This document shows, piece by piece, positions 25,562 through 35,108 of a stretch of 42,164 nt of DNA; within the stretch, counting starts at the first letter, position 1; each line of letters starts with the position of its first letter. Below the pieces are notes generated by a model that was not told where the DNA came from, did no database searches, and was given only the letters and a program-made list of their open reading frames with translations. The position numbers were made by a program, and so were the translations under genes. Location of the stretch: NCBI GenBank assembly GCA_024636595.1, contig JAGXGT010000142.1, positions 1-42,164 of the forward strand, read 5' to 3'. The DNA is from Sphingomonadales bacterium. GTDB taxonomy: Bacteria > Pseudomonadota > Alphaproteobacteria > Sphingomonadales > Sphingomonadaceae.

Positions 25562-26025
25562 CCACATTGCTGAAACCGCACATCGGCATGCGCCTACCAG
25601 AGCTTGCCCTCCCTCTCACGCGCAAGCTCATCATCATGGGCGCGGCGGCGACCCGCGACTGGCAACCCCAGCATCATGATCCCGCCTGGGCCAAAGAAGC
25701 CGGGCTGCCCGATATCATCATGAATAATTATACACAGGCTGGACTGATCAGTCGTTTCGTGACGGACTGGAGCGGCCCGATGGGACGAATAGGGAGGTTG
25801 CGTTTTGCCATGCGGCGACCGATCTGCCCAGGCGGAACCGCCACGTTTAACGGCATGGTGGTCGACGTGACGGCGGAGCAGCAAGCTATGATCTGGGCCG
25901 AAATTGATATCGAGATCATGGTCGAGAAAAAAACGGTGACAACGGCGACAGTGAAAATGGCCCTGCCGGCCACCGCCCGGTCGCCATCTCCCTGGCATTG
26001 TCCTGCCGTCAAATGGCATCCTTGA
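25558..26025 (+). CDS. MaoC-like hot-dog dehydratase subunit
   Basis: GMRLPELALPLTRKLIIMGAAATRDWQPQHHDPAWAKEAGLPDIIMNNYTQAGLISRFVTDWSGP hydratase-2-like; 4-nt overlap with previous gene. Confidence 0.7.
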   Translation: MTTLLKPHIGMRLPELALPLTRKLIIMGAAATRDWQPQHHDPAWAKEAGLPDIIMNNYTQAGLISRFVTDWSGPMGRIGRLRFAMRRPICPGGTATFNGMVVDVTAEQQAMIWAEIDIEIMVEKKTVTTATVKMALPATARSPSPWHCPAVKWHP

Positions 26026-26120
26026 CGCGTTCGTAGAATGCGAGCGTGAACAGAGTTGAGATGGAGGGGCGGGGTCGCGCACAACTCTGATTGCAAAAAT
26101 GGCACAAGGCAGCGCACATC

Positions 26121-27260
26121 ATGGAATTGGGACTATCTGAAGAACAGACACTGCTCCAGGATATGGTTCGGCAGCTGTGCGAAGATCGTTTCCCGTTCGA
26201 AGCATTGCGGCAAGTTGAGAAGTCCCCCGACGGGCTTCCGCGCGCATTCTGGCAGGATCTGTGCGAACTGGGCGTACCCGGAATTGCGATTGCCGAACAG
26301 TTTGGCGGCCTTGCGATGGGGCTATTCGAAACAGCTCTGATACATGAGCAGCTGAGCCGACATCTGGCGCCGACGCCGCATTTCATCAGCTCTATTCTGG
26401 CCGCACAGATCCTTGCAAGGTCAGACGATGAGGCCGCGTGCAGTCGCTGGCTGCCGAGGATAGCCGATGCCAGTTTGATTGTCTCTGTGGCATCGGCCGA
26501 ACCCAACATAAGTGCCGACATCACCAGGGTATCAACCGTGTTCGAACGGAGCGGCAATGCCGTCCGCATCAACGGGACCAAATATTTTGTCCCCTTCGCT
26601 ACCGTCGCCGATCAGCTTCTCGTTATTGGTCACTATCTTGAGACCGGCGGCATCGCAGCAGCTATCGTTCCGCGCGAAGCGCCAGGCATTTCTATCCGGG
26701 CTCAAGCCAATCTGGCGACCGAACCCTATTTCCACGTCGCGTTCAACGATGTTGTCGTCCCAAATGAGGGCCTGATCAATGGAGGCGCGGATATTACGGC
26801 CACATGGCATGGCGCCATGTATCGCGGGCTTGTCGTCCTTGCCGCCCAGGCCGTGGGTGCTGCGAGGCGCATTCATGAGATCAGCACAGCCTATGCCAAA
26901 GAGCGCGAGGCCTTTGGTCGGCCGATTGGCGGGTTTCAGTCTATTGCTCATTATCTAGCCGATGCGCTGGTCGAGATTGAAGGGTGCCAGACGCTTTTCC
27001 ACCAAGCGGGTTGGCTGCACGACAATGGCCGCGCGTTTGAAGCCGCCGCAGCCATCGCCAAGCTACAGGCCTGCGCCATGTTTCGGAAGGTTTCGGCGCT
27101 TGGTATCCAAGTGCATGGCGGCTTGGGCTATACGATAGAGGCCGATCCCCAGCTGTTTTTCCGGCGTGCCAAGCAGTGGCAATTGCTCAACTGGGACGAC
27201 GCCTATCTTGAAGACCAGATCGCGCGACTGACGATCGATGGCGAGGTGGAAGATGTTTGA
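26121..27260 (+). CDS. Acyl-CoA dehydrogenase
   Basis: MELGLSEEQTLLQDMVRQLCEDRFP...AVGAARRIHEISTAYAKEREAFGRPIGGFQSIAHYLAD...IQVHGGLGYT. Confidence 0.92.
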   Translation: MELGLSEEQTLLQDMVRQLCEDRFPFEALRQVEKSPDGLPRAFWQDLCELGVPGIAIAEQFGGLAMGLFETALIHEQLSRHLAPTPHFISSILAAQILARSDDEAACSRWLPRIADASLIVSVASAEPNISADITRVSTVFERSGNAVRINGTKYFVPFATVADQLLVIGHYLETGGIAAAIVPREAPGISIRAQANLATEPYFHVAFNDVVVPNEGLINGGADITATWHGAMYRGLVVLAAQAVGAARRIHEISTAYAKEREAFGRPIGGFQSIAHYLADALVEIEGCQTLFHQAGWLHDNGRAFEAAAAIAKLQACAMFRKVSALGIQVHGGLGYTIEADPQLFFRRAKQWQLLNWDDAYLEDQIARLTIDGEVEDV

Positions 27261-28053
27261 AACGCTCGCCTATTCCGTAGAAGCAGGCATTGCGACAATC
27301 TGCCTCGATCGACCGGATCGCCACAATGCGATCAACCAGCAGATGCATCTGGAACTTCCCCACGCGTGGGAAGCGTTTAACCGTGATCCCAAAGCTGTGG
27401 TCGCAATCGTTACGGGAACAGGCGAGAAAGCTTTTTGCACCGGCGCCGATATTGCGGACCTGCCGCAGTTCGATCGTGATAACGCCCCTAACCACCATGC
27501 GATCCGCTGGACCGGCCTGCAAAATCGGATCTGGAAGCCCGTTATCTGTGCAGTCAATGGCTTGACGATCGGTGGCGGACTGCACTTCATCGCCGATGCG
27601 GACGTTGTCCTCGCCAGCGAAACGGCAAGTTTCTGCGATACTCATGTCAGCGTCGGCCTTGTCGCCGGACTGGAGCCGGTATCGCTGGCGCGACGGATGC
27701 CGCTGGAAGCGGTATTACGACTCGCATTGCTCGGGCGTGATGAGCGGATGACCACCGAACGGGCACTGGCGCTCGGCATGGTCGGCGAAATCGTTGCGCC
27801 GAACCAACTGATGCCTCGCGCGAAGGAACTGGCTGCGTCGATTGCGAAGAATTCCCCATCCGCCATGGCTCGGACCAAGAGGGCAATCTGGCAGTCGCTC
27901 GAATTGCCGCTCCACGCTGCGTTGGATAGCGCCTGGCAAGAAATATCCGCCCACAATGAAGGACCGGACTTTGCCGAAGGCGTCGCTGCCTTTCTCGAAC
28001 AGCGCTCGCCGCAATGGCAGCCCTTCGATCCGGAGACGCTTGATGACCGTTGA
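27253..28053 (+). CDS. Enoyl-CoA hydratase/isomerase family protein
   Basis: ATICLDRPDRHNAINQQMH...IVTGTGEKAFCTGADIADLP...NGLTIGGGLHFIADADVVLAS. Confidence 0.92.
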   Translation: MFETLAYSVEAGIATICLDRPDRHNAINQQMHLELPHAWEAFNRDPKAVVAIVTGTGEKAFCTGADIADLPQFDRDNAPNHHAIRWTGLQNRIWKPVICAVNGLTIGGGLHFIADADVVLASETASFCDTHVSVGLVAGLEPVSLARRMPLEAVLRLALLGRDERMTTERALALGMVGEIVAPNQLMPRAKELAASIAKNSPSAMARTKRAIWQSLELPLHAALDSAWQEISAHNEGPDFAEGVAAFLEQRSPQWQPFDPETLDDR

Positions 28054-28798
28054 ACCTGAAGTGCGGACAGAGCGAGATGGCAGGGTCGGTGTCATCACCC
28101 TCAACCGGCCGAATAAACTTAACGCCTATACGCCGGACATGGGTGACGAACTGGTAGACGCCTTCAGGACATTCGCTGCTGAGCCAGATGTCGACGCGAT
28201 CCTGCTGACCGGGAATGGTCGCGCCTTTTGCGTAGGCGCGGACCGGGCCTTTCTGAGTGGTGAGCGCGGACGCAACGGATTGCTGATCGGGGAGGAGCAT
28301 TTCATCGATGGTTTCGTAAGCGAGCTTTTCGCCATCGACACGCCCATTATCGCAGCCGTGAATGGACCGGCCGTCGGGATTGGTGCGACGATGCTGCTGG
28401 CGCTCGATATGCGTATTGCCTCAGTCAGCGCCAATTTCGGTTTCCCCTTCGCGAAACTCGGCCTGATGCCTGGCATGGGCTCTACTGCCTTGCTTCCGGC
28501 CATTGTTGGCCTGTCGCGCGCCAAGGACATCCTGCTGAGCGGCGCGACGTTAACGAGCGTACAGGCACTGGAAGCGGGTTTAGTCAGCCGGATATATGAT
28601 GATGCCGAACTACAGGATGCCGCGCTTGAACTGGCGTACATGGTGGCGAACAATGACGGGCCAGCGATGGTTGCAAGTAAGCGTGTACTGAGCGGACAGC
28701 TCGCCCCGGCGCTCGAAAAGGCGATTAAAGGCGAGCAGCGCGAAGCCCGGAAACTGGCGCATAGTCGCGCAGCGCAAACCTCTTCTTTAACGAAATGA
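28043..28798 (+). CDS. Enoyl-CoA hydratase/isomerase family protein
   Basis: GRVGVITLNRPNKLNAYTPDM...ILLTGNGRAFCVGADRAFL...NGPAVGIGATMLLALDMRIAS. Confidence 0.92.
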   Translation: MTVEPEVRTERDGRVGVITLNRPNKLNAYTPDMGDELVDAFRTFAAEPDVDAILLTGNGRAFCVGADRAFLSGERGRNGLLIGEEHFIDGFVSELFAIDTPIIAAVNGPAVGIGATMLLALDMRIASVSANFGFPFAKLGLMPGMGSTALLPAIVGLSRAKDILLSGATLTSVQALEAGLVSRIYDDAELQDAALELAYMVANNDGPAMVASKRVLSGQLAPALEKAIKGEQREARKLAHSRAAQTSSLTK

Positions 28799-29271
28799 CG
28801 GACATGATGGACAAGATACGATTTGATGACATAGCCGCGCTCACCGCTCGCAAATCGGAGGAGTTTGGTCCCTGGAGCGCGCCACTGGAAGTGCCGCAGG
28901 GGATGGTCACGACCTTTGCCGAATTGACGGGTGATCGCCAATGGATCCATGTGGATACAGACCGCGCGGAGCAAAGCGCCTTTGGCAGGACGATTGCTCA
29001 TGGTTTCCTGATCCTCGGCCTGTCGACGATTATCAAAAACAATGCCGATTATACGGTTGTGGGCCATGGTAATGCGCTGAACTATGGTCTGGAACGGGTG
29101 CGCTTCGTTGCCCCGGTTCCAACGGGCTCTGTCATTCACGGACGCACACGCATTGTCTGTGTTGCCCAGGAAAAAGGCGGGACGATGCTAACCGTTGGCG
29201 TCGCGATCCATGTCGTCGGATCGGAAAAACCTTCGGTCTGCTTCGACTGGAAGCTCCTCTACCGTGGGTGA
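28795..29271 (+). CDS. MaoC family dehydratase
   Basis: ITTFAELTGDRQWIHVDTDRAEQSAFGRTIAHGFLILGL hydratase-2 motif region. Confidence 0.9.
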   Translation: MTDMMDKIRFDDIAALTARKSEEFGPWSAPLEVPQGMVTTFAELTGDRQWIHVDTDRAEQSAFGRTIAHGFLILGLSTIIKNNADYTVVGHGNALNYGLERVRFVAPVPTGSVIHGRTRIVCVAQEKGGTMLTVGVAIHVVGSEKPSVCFDWKLLYRG

Positions 29272-29277
29272 GTCGGC

Positions 29278-29751
29278 ATGATCGAAACCATCCCTCTTCC
29301 GACAACCGATGACCCGGTGGATCATGCATTCTGGCAAGGGTGCCTAGACAGTCAGTTGCTCATCCAGAGCTGCAACGATTGCGGCCATGTCCAGCACCCA
29401 CCGCGGGCCATGTGCCCGATGTGCCAGTCAATGGAACTCGGCTGGAACCGGGCATCGGGCATGGGGACCATCTGGTCATACACGATACCCCATGCACCCT
29501 TGCTCCCAGCGTTTGCGGAGATCGCGCCCTATATCGTTGCAGTCATAATGCCCGATGACTTTCCGGGTCTCCGCATCGTCGGCGCGCTGGCTGATCCGGG
29601 AGGAAATTCCATCGGCGGGATTGATCCCGGGACCGTAGCGATTGGTATGTCTGTCCGCCTCACATTTGTTCAACTCGTCGATGACGTAGCGCTGCCATGC
29701 TGGTTTCCGGCAGAGGCTGGCATCACTTGGGAAAAGGAAAAGCAACAATGA
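29278..29751 (+). CDS. Zn-ribbon/OB-fold DUF35 protein
   Basis: DHAFWQGCLDSQLLIQSCNDCGHVQHPPRAMCPMCQSMELGWNRASGMGTIWSYTIPH. Confidence 0.9.
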   Translation: MIETIPLPTTDDPVDHAFWQGCLDSQLLIQSCNDCGHVQHPPRAMCPMCQSMELGWNRASGMGTIWSYTIPHAPLLPAFAEIAPYIVAVIMPDDFPGLRIVGALADPGGNSIGGIDPGTVAIGMSVRLTFVQLVDDVALPCWFPAEAGITWEKEKQQ

Positions 29752-30728
29752 AGATCAAGTCGCTCGGATATATCGGCCTCGGCAGCAGCAACCCCGATGC
29801 CTGGCTGACTTTCGGAACAGAGGTACTGGGCATGATGCCGTCGCGCGCTATTCCAGGAGAAGGCTGGGGAGGTCCCGGCGAGATAAGAGGCACGAACGGC
29901 AAGCCGGGCACCGCGCCCAATGGCACAATCTATCTCAAGATGGACGAGCGACAGTGGCGGATCGCAGTCCACCCGACCGATGGGTCTCGCGATCTGCTGT
30001 ATATGGGGCTCGAACTGGCGGGGCCGCTTGAGCTCGAAGCTGGAATCGCCGAGCTGCGCGAAGCGGGAATTGCCGTTCGGGAAGGCAGCCCCGATGATGC
30101 CTTCGCCCGCGCGGTTACGGGAATTGCCTATTGCGAAGACCCGAGCGGCAATTCGATCGAGCTTTATTATGGGCCAACGACGGACTATAAATTCACCTCG
30201 CCTATTCCCGGACTGGAATTTGTGGCCGGGCATCTCGGGATCGGCCATTTCAATCTGTTCGTGAACAATCAGCCGGCCTGCTTCGATTTCTACACGCGGC
30301 TCCTGGGGTTCAAACTGTCTGATTATATCCGGTACGGTCCTGACGCAGCGCTACAGTTCCTGCGCTGCAATGAACGGCACCACAGTCTTGCGATGGTCGA
30401 TCTCGGCGGCGATAATGCTGTGCAACATTTGCTTTTCGAGATGGCGACGATTGACGATGTTGGCATGGCGCTCGACCGGGCCAAGCAATCGGGCGCTGCC
30501 GTAGTCAGTTCGCTCGGCCGCCATCGCAATGACGGTATGCTCTCATTCTACATGCGCTCCCCCGGCAGTTTCGACGTCGAAATAGGGTGCGGCGGCAAAC
30601 GGCTCGACGACACATGGTCTCCCAACGAGTTTTGCGAAGGCGATGTCTGGGGCCATGACGGATTGATCGAAGCCATTATCGAGGCCGGCGAAGTCGCACG
30701 CCAGCGGAACGCAGAGGGGTCATCGTGA
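29748..30728 (+). CDS. Type I extradiol (VOC-fold) ring-cleavage dioxygenase
   Basis: Two-domain VOC protein; candidate metal ligands in GHLGIGHFNLFV, NERHHSLAMVDL and YMRSPGSFDVEIGCGG. Confidence 0.85.
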   Translation: MKIKSLGYIGLGSSNPDAWLTFGTEVLGMMPSRAIPGEGWGGPGEIRGTNGKPGTAPNGTIYLKMDERQWRIAVHPTDGSRDLLYMGLELAGPLELEAGIAELREAGIAVREGSPDDAFARAVTGIAYCEDPSGNSIELYYGPTTDYKFTSPIPGLEFVAGHLGIGHFNLFVNNQPACFDFYTRLLGFKLSDYIRYGPDAALQFLRCNERHHSLAMVDLGGDNAVQHLLFEMATIDDVGMALDRAKQSGAAVVSSLGRHRNDGMLSFYMRSPGSFDVEIGCGGKRLDDTWSPNEFCEGDVWGHDGLIEAIIEAGEVARQRNAEGSS

Positions 30729-33700
30729 TCGTCATGCAGTCCACCGGAGAAAGCACTATCGATACCGAATATCAGTTGGAAGATCGCTATACGCGCACAA
30801 AAGGCCGGGTTTTCCTGTCTGGATCGCAGGCGCTTGTCCGGCTGCCGATGATGCAGCGGCAGCGCGATCTCGCGGCGGGGCTGAACACGGCTGGTTTCAT
30901 CTCGGGCTATACCGGTTCGCCGCTCGGCGGCTATGATATTGCGCTCAATCAGGTGCCGGACCTGCTGACGGAAAACCATATTCATTTTGAGCCCGGCATC
31001 AATGAAGATCTCGGCGCGACAGCGGTCTGGGGTTCCCAGCAGGTCGCCCTGTTCGGCAACGCGCGTTATGATGGTGTGTTCGGTATCTGGTACGGCAAGG
31101 GGCCGGGTGTGGACCGGTCCGGCGATGCGCTGAAGCATGGCAGCTATTCGGGATCATCGCCCAATGGCGGTGTGCTGGTGCTTGCCGGTGACGATCATGG
31201 CGCAAAATCCTCGACCATCGCCCATCAGAGCGATCATGCCTTCATCCATTTCGGCATGCCCTATCTCAATCCGTCATCGGTGCAGGACTATATCGATTTC
31301 GGCCTGCATGGCTTTGCCATGTCGCGCTATTCGGGTTGCTGGATCGGCATGAAATGCGTGACGGATACGATTGAAAGCAGCGCGTCCGTCGATGTCGACC
31401 CGGACCGGATCGAGACCATTCTTCCCGGTGATGAAAATACAGATGGCAAGCGCAGCGCGCGCTGGATGGTGCCAGCACTGGTTGCTGAAAAGCGGCAATA
31501 TCAGGAGCGTATCCCCGCATTGCTCGCCTATGTCCGCGCGAATGGGCTGAACCGCACCGTGCTGACCTCGCCCAACAAGCAGCTGGCGATTGTAACGACC
31601 GGCAAAACCTTTCTCGATGTGATGCAGGCGCTCGATGATCTGGATCTGGATGCCGCGCGGTGTGAGGCGCTGGGCATCTCGCTCTTCAAGGTTGCGATGC
31701 CCTGGCCGCTGGAGCCCGAGGGCATCGGTGAATTTATCACGGGCAATCGCGAAATCCTCGTGATCGAGGAAAAACGTCCGATCATCGAAGATCAGCTTGC
31801 CCGACTGCTCGTTAACAGGACCGATCATCCTGTCTTGACCGGCAAGCATGATCCGGAGGGCGAACCGCTGGTTTCGGCCGAAGGTGAGCTGTCCCCCGGA
31901 ACGATTGGCTGGCTCATCGCGGGCCGGTTGAGGTCGCTGGTTGGCGAAGGTGGGAAATCGGGCTGCCTTATCGAGGCTGATGCCGCCAAGGATGGCCCTG
32001 TCTCCGGAACCGCGTCTCTTGCCCGCATGCCGAGTTTTTGCGCGGGTTGCCCGCATAACCAGTCTACCAAATTGCCCGAGGGCAGCGTCGCCTTTGGCGG
32101 CATTGGTTGCCATGGCATGGCGACCTTCCTCCCCGAAAGGAACACGCCAACACTGTTCCAGATGGGCGGAGAGGGTGCGCCCTGGATCGGCATCGCCCCC
32201 TTTACCGAGACATCGCACATCTTCCAGAATCTCGGCGACGGGACCTATTATCATTCAGGCCTTTTGGCGATCCGGGCGGCGGTCGCTGCGGGCGTCAACA
32301 TCACCTATAAAATCCTCGTCAACGATGCCATCGCCATGACTGGTGGTCAGCCGATTGCGGGCAAGATGCGCGTCGATCAGTTGACCAAGCAGGTGCACGC
32401 CGAGGGCGTGGGCACTATCGCGGTCGTCACCGATCATCCCGAAAGCTATGATCGCGATGCCGATTTCGCGCCGGGCACGACGATCCATCACCGCCGCGAA
32501 CTCGACGAAGTCCAACGCCGGATGCGGGACATTCCGGGGGCTACCGCGATCATCTATGATCAAAATTGTGCGACCGAACTGCGCCGCCGCAGGAAGCGCG
32601 GCAAGGCAGAGGACCCGGACCGTCGCCCGTTCATCAACAGCCGGGTCTGCGAAGGCTGCGGCGATTGCTCTGTGCAATCCAACTGCATCGCCATCGAGCC
32701 AGTCGAAACCGAATTCGGGCGTAAGCGGCGGATCAACCAGTCGGCCTGCAACAAGGATTTTTCCTGCCTCGAAGGCTATTGCCCGAGTTTTGTGACCGTT
32801 CATGGCGGGCGGCCCCGAAAGCGCGGCGGCGGTGGTGGCCATAGCTATCAGGATATCCTGGCCGAGGTTCCGACCCCCGAGACCGCTTCGGTCGCCAAAC
32901 CGTTCAGCCTGCTCGTTACCGGCATCGGCGGAGCCGGTGTGGTGACGCTGGGCGCTATCCTCGGCATGGCGGCGCATCTCGAAGGCAAGGGCGCTTCGGT
33001 GCTCGATGTCACCGGCCTTGCCCAGCGCAATGGCCCAGTGACCAGCCATGTGCGCGTCGCGGTATCGCCCGAAGCCCTGCAGGCCACCCGCATATCCGCA
33101 GCTGACCTCATAATCGGCAGCGATATCGTGGTCACCGCGAGCGCCGACGTGCTTGGCCGCATGCGTTCCGACCTTACCCGCGCCGTGGTCAACGGCCGGG
33201 TTGCGCCAACATCGGATTTCGCGAGTAATCCCGATCTCGATCTCAGCGCGGGCACGATGAAGACGCTGATCTCCCAGCGCGGCGAGACGGTCGAATTTAT
33301 CGAGGCGAGCCGCCTTGCTTATGCGCTGATGGGTAATGAGGTCGGGGCCAATCTGATGCTCGTCGGTTATGCGGCGCAGCGCGGCTGGCTGCCGATCTCG
33401 CTCGCCGCGCTCGACCGGGCCGTCGAACTGAACGGGACTGCGGTTGATATGAACCGGGCGGCCATTGCATGGGGCAGGATCGCGGCGCATGACCCGGGAA
33501 AGCTGATCAATGTGATTTCGCCGGAGAAGGCGGACACGGAAGACGCCGATACCCTCGATTCCATTGTCGCCCGCAACATGGCCGAACTCGAACGCTATCA
33601 GGACCGCGCTTATGCCGAACGCTATCGCGCATTGGTGGATGGCGCGCAGAGCGCGGAGCAGTCGCTGGGCACGGACGGGGATGATTTCGCCCGGGCGGTC

Positions 33701-34207
33701 GCCCAATATCACTTCAAGCTGCTTGCCTATAAGGATGAATATGAGGTCGCGCGCTTGCTGAGCGGCGATGAATTCCGGCGCACGCTGGAAGAGGAATTCG
33801 AGGGCGATTTCCGCATCGAATATCATATGGCACCGCCGATCCTCCAGCGGCGCGATCCTCGGACCGGGCGCTATCGCAAGCGCAGCTTTGGCGGCTGGAT
33901 GCGGCCGATGCTTGGCTTGCTGGCGAAGTTTCGCCGACTGCGCGGCACGCCGTTCGATGTGTTTGGCTATGCCGCGCATCGCCGCCTCGAGCGCGATCTG
34001 ATCACCGAATATGAGCGTGATATTGCGATGCTCGCTGGGCGCCTCAACCCGGCAAACCACAATGTGGCCGTGCGTATTGCCCAATGGCCCGAACAGGTTC
34101 GCGGCTACGACACCGTCAAGGACGAGCATATCGACCGGATGCGCGAGACCAAGCGCGAACTGATCATAGAACTTGAGGAGGCGCGGCGCGAAGCCGTGCC
34201 GGCCTGA
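30725..34207 (+). CDS. Fused indolepyruvate ferredoxin oxidoreductase (2-oxoacid:ferredoxin oxidoreductase family)
   Basis: 1160 aa; CAGCPHNQSTKLPEGSVAFGGIGCHGMATF, CEGCGDCSVQSNCIAIEPVETEFGRKRRINQSACNKDFSCLEGYCPSF, GIGGAGVVTLGAILGMAAHLEGKG. Confidence 0.93.
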   Translation: MIVMQSTGESTIDTEYQLEDRYTRTKGRVFLSGSQALVRLPMMQRQRDLAAGLNTAGFISGYTGSPLGGYDIALNQVPDLLTENHIHFEPGINEDLGATAVWGSQQVALFGNARYDGVFGIWYGKGPGVDRSGDALKHGSYSGSSPNGGVLVLAGDDHGAKSSTIAHQSDHAFIHFGMPYLNPSSVQDYIDFGLHGFAMSRYSGCWIGMKCVTDTIESSASVDVDPDRIETILPGDENTDGKRSARWMVPALVAEKRQYQERIPALLAYVRANGLNRTVLTSPNKQLAIVTTGKTFLDVMQALDDLDLDAARCEALGISLFKVAMPWPLEPEGIGEFITGNREILVIEEKRPIIEDQLARLLVNRTDHPVLTGKHDPEGEPLVSAEGELSPGTIGWLIAGRLRSLVGEGGKSGCLIEADAAKDGPVSGTASLARMPSFCAGCPHNQSTKLPEGSVAFGGIGCHGMATFLPERNTPTLFQMGGEGAPWIGIAPFTETSHIFQNLGDGTYYHSGLLAIRAAVAAGVNITYKILVNDAIAMTGGQPIAGKMRVDQLTKQVHAEGVGTIAVVTDHPESYDRDADFAPGTTIHHRRELDEVQRRMRDIPGATAIIYDQNCATELRRRRKRGKAEDPDRRPFINSRVCEGCGDCSVQSNCIAIEPVETEFGRKRRINQSACNKDFSCLEGYCPSFVTVHGGRPRKRGGGGGHSYQDILAEVPTPETASVAKPFSLLVTGIGGAGVVTLGAILGMAAHLEGKGASVLDVTGLAQRNGPVTSHVRVAVSPEALQATRISAADLIIGSDIVVTASADVLGRMRSDLTRAVVNGRVAPTSDFASNPDLDLSAGTMKTLISQRGETVEFIEASRLAYALMGNEVGANLMLVGYAAQRGWLPISLAALDRAVELNGTAVDMNRAAIAWGRIAAHDPGKLINVISPEKADTEDADTLDSIVARNMAELERYQDRAYAERYRALVDGAQSAEQSLGTDGDDFARAVAQYHFKLLAYKDEYEVARLLSGDEFRRTLEEEFEGDFRIEYHMAPPILQRRDPRTGRYRKRSFGGWMRPMLGLLAKFRRLRGTPFDVFGYAAHRRLERDLITEYERDIAMLAGRLNPANHNVAVRIAQWPEQVRGYDTVKDEHIDRMRETKRELIIELEEARREAVPA

Positions 34208-34226
34208 TCACAATGGGAAAAGCGGA

Positions 34227-35108
34227 ATGACAATTCTTGAAGGCAAAGCGGCTGCCGTCACTGGCGGCGGACGCGGCATTGGACGGGGTCACTGTCTGGC
34301 ACTGGCGGAGGCAGGGGCGGCTGTCGTCGTCAATGATATCGATCCCGAGGCGTCCGCCGAAGTAGTTGGCGAGATCGAGGCGGCGGGCGGCGCAGCGATT
34401 GCCAGCGATGCCAATATCGGCAGCAGGTCCGGGGCTGAGGCCCTGGTTCAGGCCTGTATCGACCGGTTCGGTTCAATAGATGTCATGGTCAACAATGCTG
34501 GCAATCTGCGCGACCGCTCCTTTCTCAAAATGTCAGACGAGGAATTCGATGCCGTCTGGACCGTGCATGTCAAAGGAACTTTCTGGTGCAGCCAGACGGC
34601 AGCGCGCGCCATGCGGGAGGCTGGCAAAGGCGGCGCGATCATCAACACCACCTCGGGCGCGCATTTCGGCAGCTTCGGCCAGACCAATTATGCCGCCTCG
34701 AAAGGCGCTATCGCGTCGATGACCTATACCTGGGCGCTGGAGCTTTCGCGCTACGGCATTCGCGTGAACGCCATCGGGCCGACCGGTACGACCCGCATGT
34801 CGGATACGTTCGGCGGAGAGAAGCTGCCCTATATCGATCCGGGATTGAACGGGCCGCTGGTTGCCTTCCTGGCAAGCGATCTCTCACGCGGCGTCAGCGG
34901 CCAGATTTTCGGCTCGGGCGGCGAGCGCGTCGCGCATATGGTGCAGCCGCATTATGGCAAAACGCTGGTGCGTGAGGGTGGATGGACCGTCGAAGCGCTT
35001 GCCGAACATTTCATGCGTCAGCTTCCCGGAGAGTTCGGGGTGCTTGGCATGCTTGGCCAGCCCTATCCCTTCCATGATGGCGTGACCCCGCCCGAGCCGG
35101 CCGAATGA
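34227..35108 (+). CDS. Short-chain dehydrogenase/reductase
   Basis: GKAAAVTGGGRGIGRGHCLALAEAGA, NNAG, YAASKGAI. Confidence 0.92.
   Translation: MTILEGKAAAVTGGGRGIGRGHCLALAEAGAAVVVNDIDPEASAEVVGEIEAAGGAAIASDANIGSRSGAEALVQACIDRFGSIDVMVNNAGNLRDRSFLKMSDEEFDAVWTVHVKGTFWCSQTAARAMREAGKGGAIINTTSGAHFGSFGQTNYAASKGAIASMTYTWALELSRYGIRVNAIGPTGTTRMSDTFGGEKLPYIDPGLNGPLVAFLASDLSRGVSGQIFGSGGERVAHMVQPHYGKTLVREGGWTVEALAEHFMRQLPGEFGVLGMLGQPYPFHDGVTPPEPAE

Noticed and set aside
32255-34129. 624-aa minus-strand ORF opposite the indolepyruvate ferredoxin oxidoreductase
   Set aside because: Antisense shadow ORF; the plus strand has clear conserved cofactor motifs throughout.
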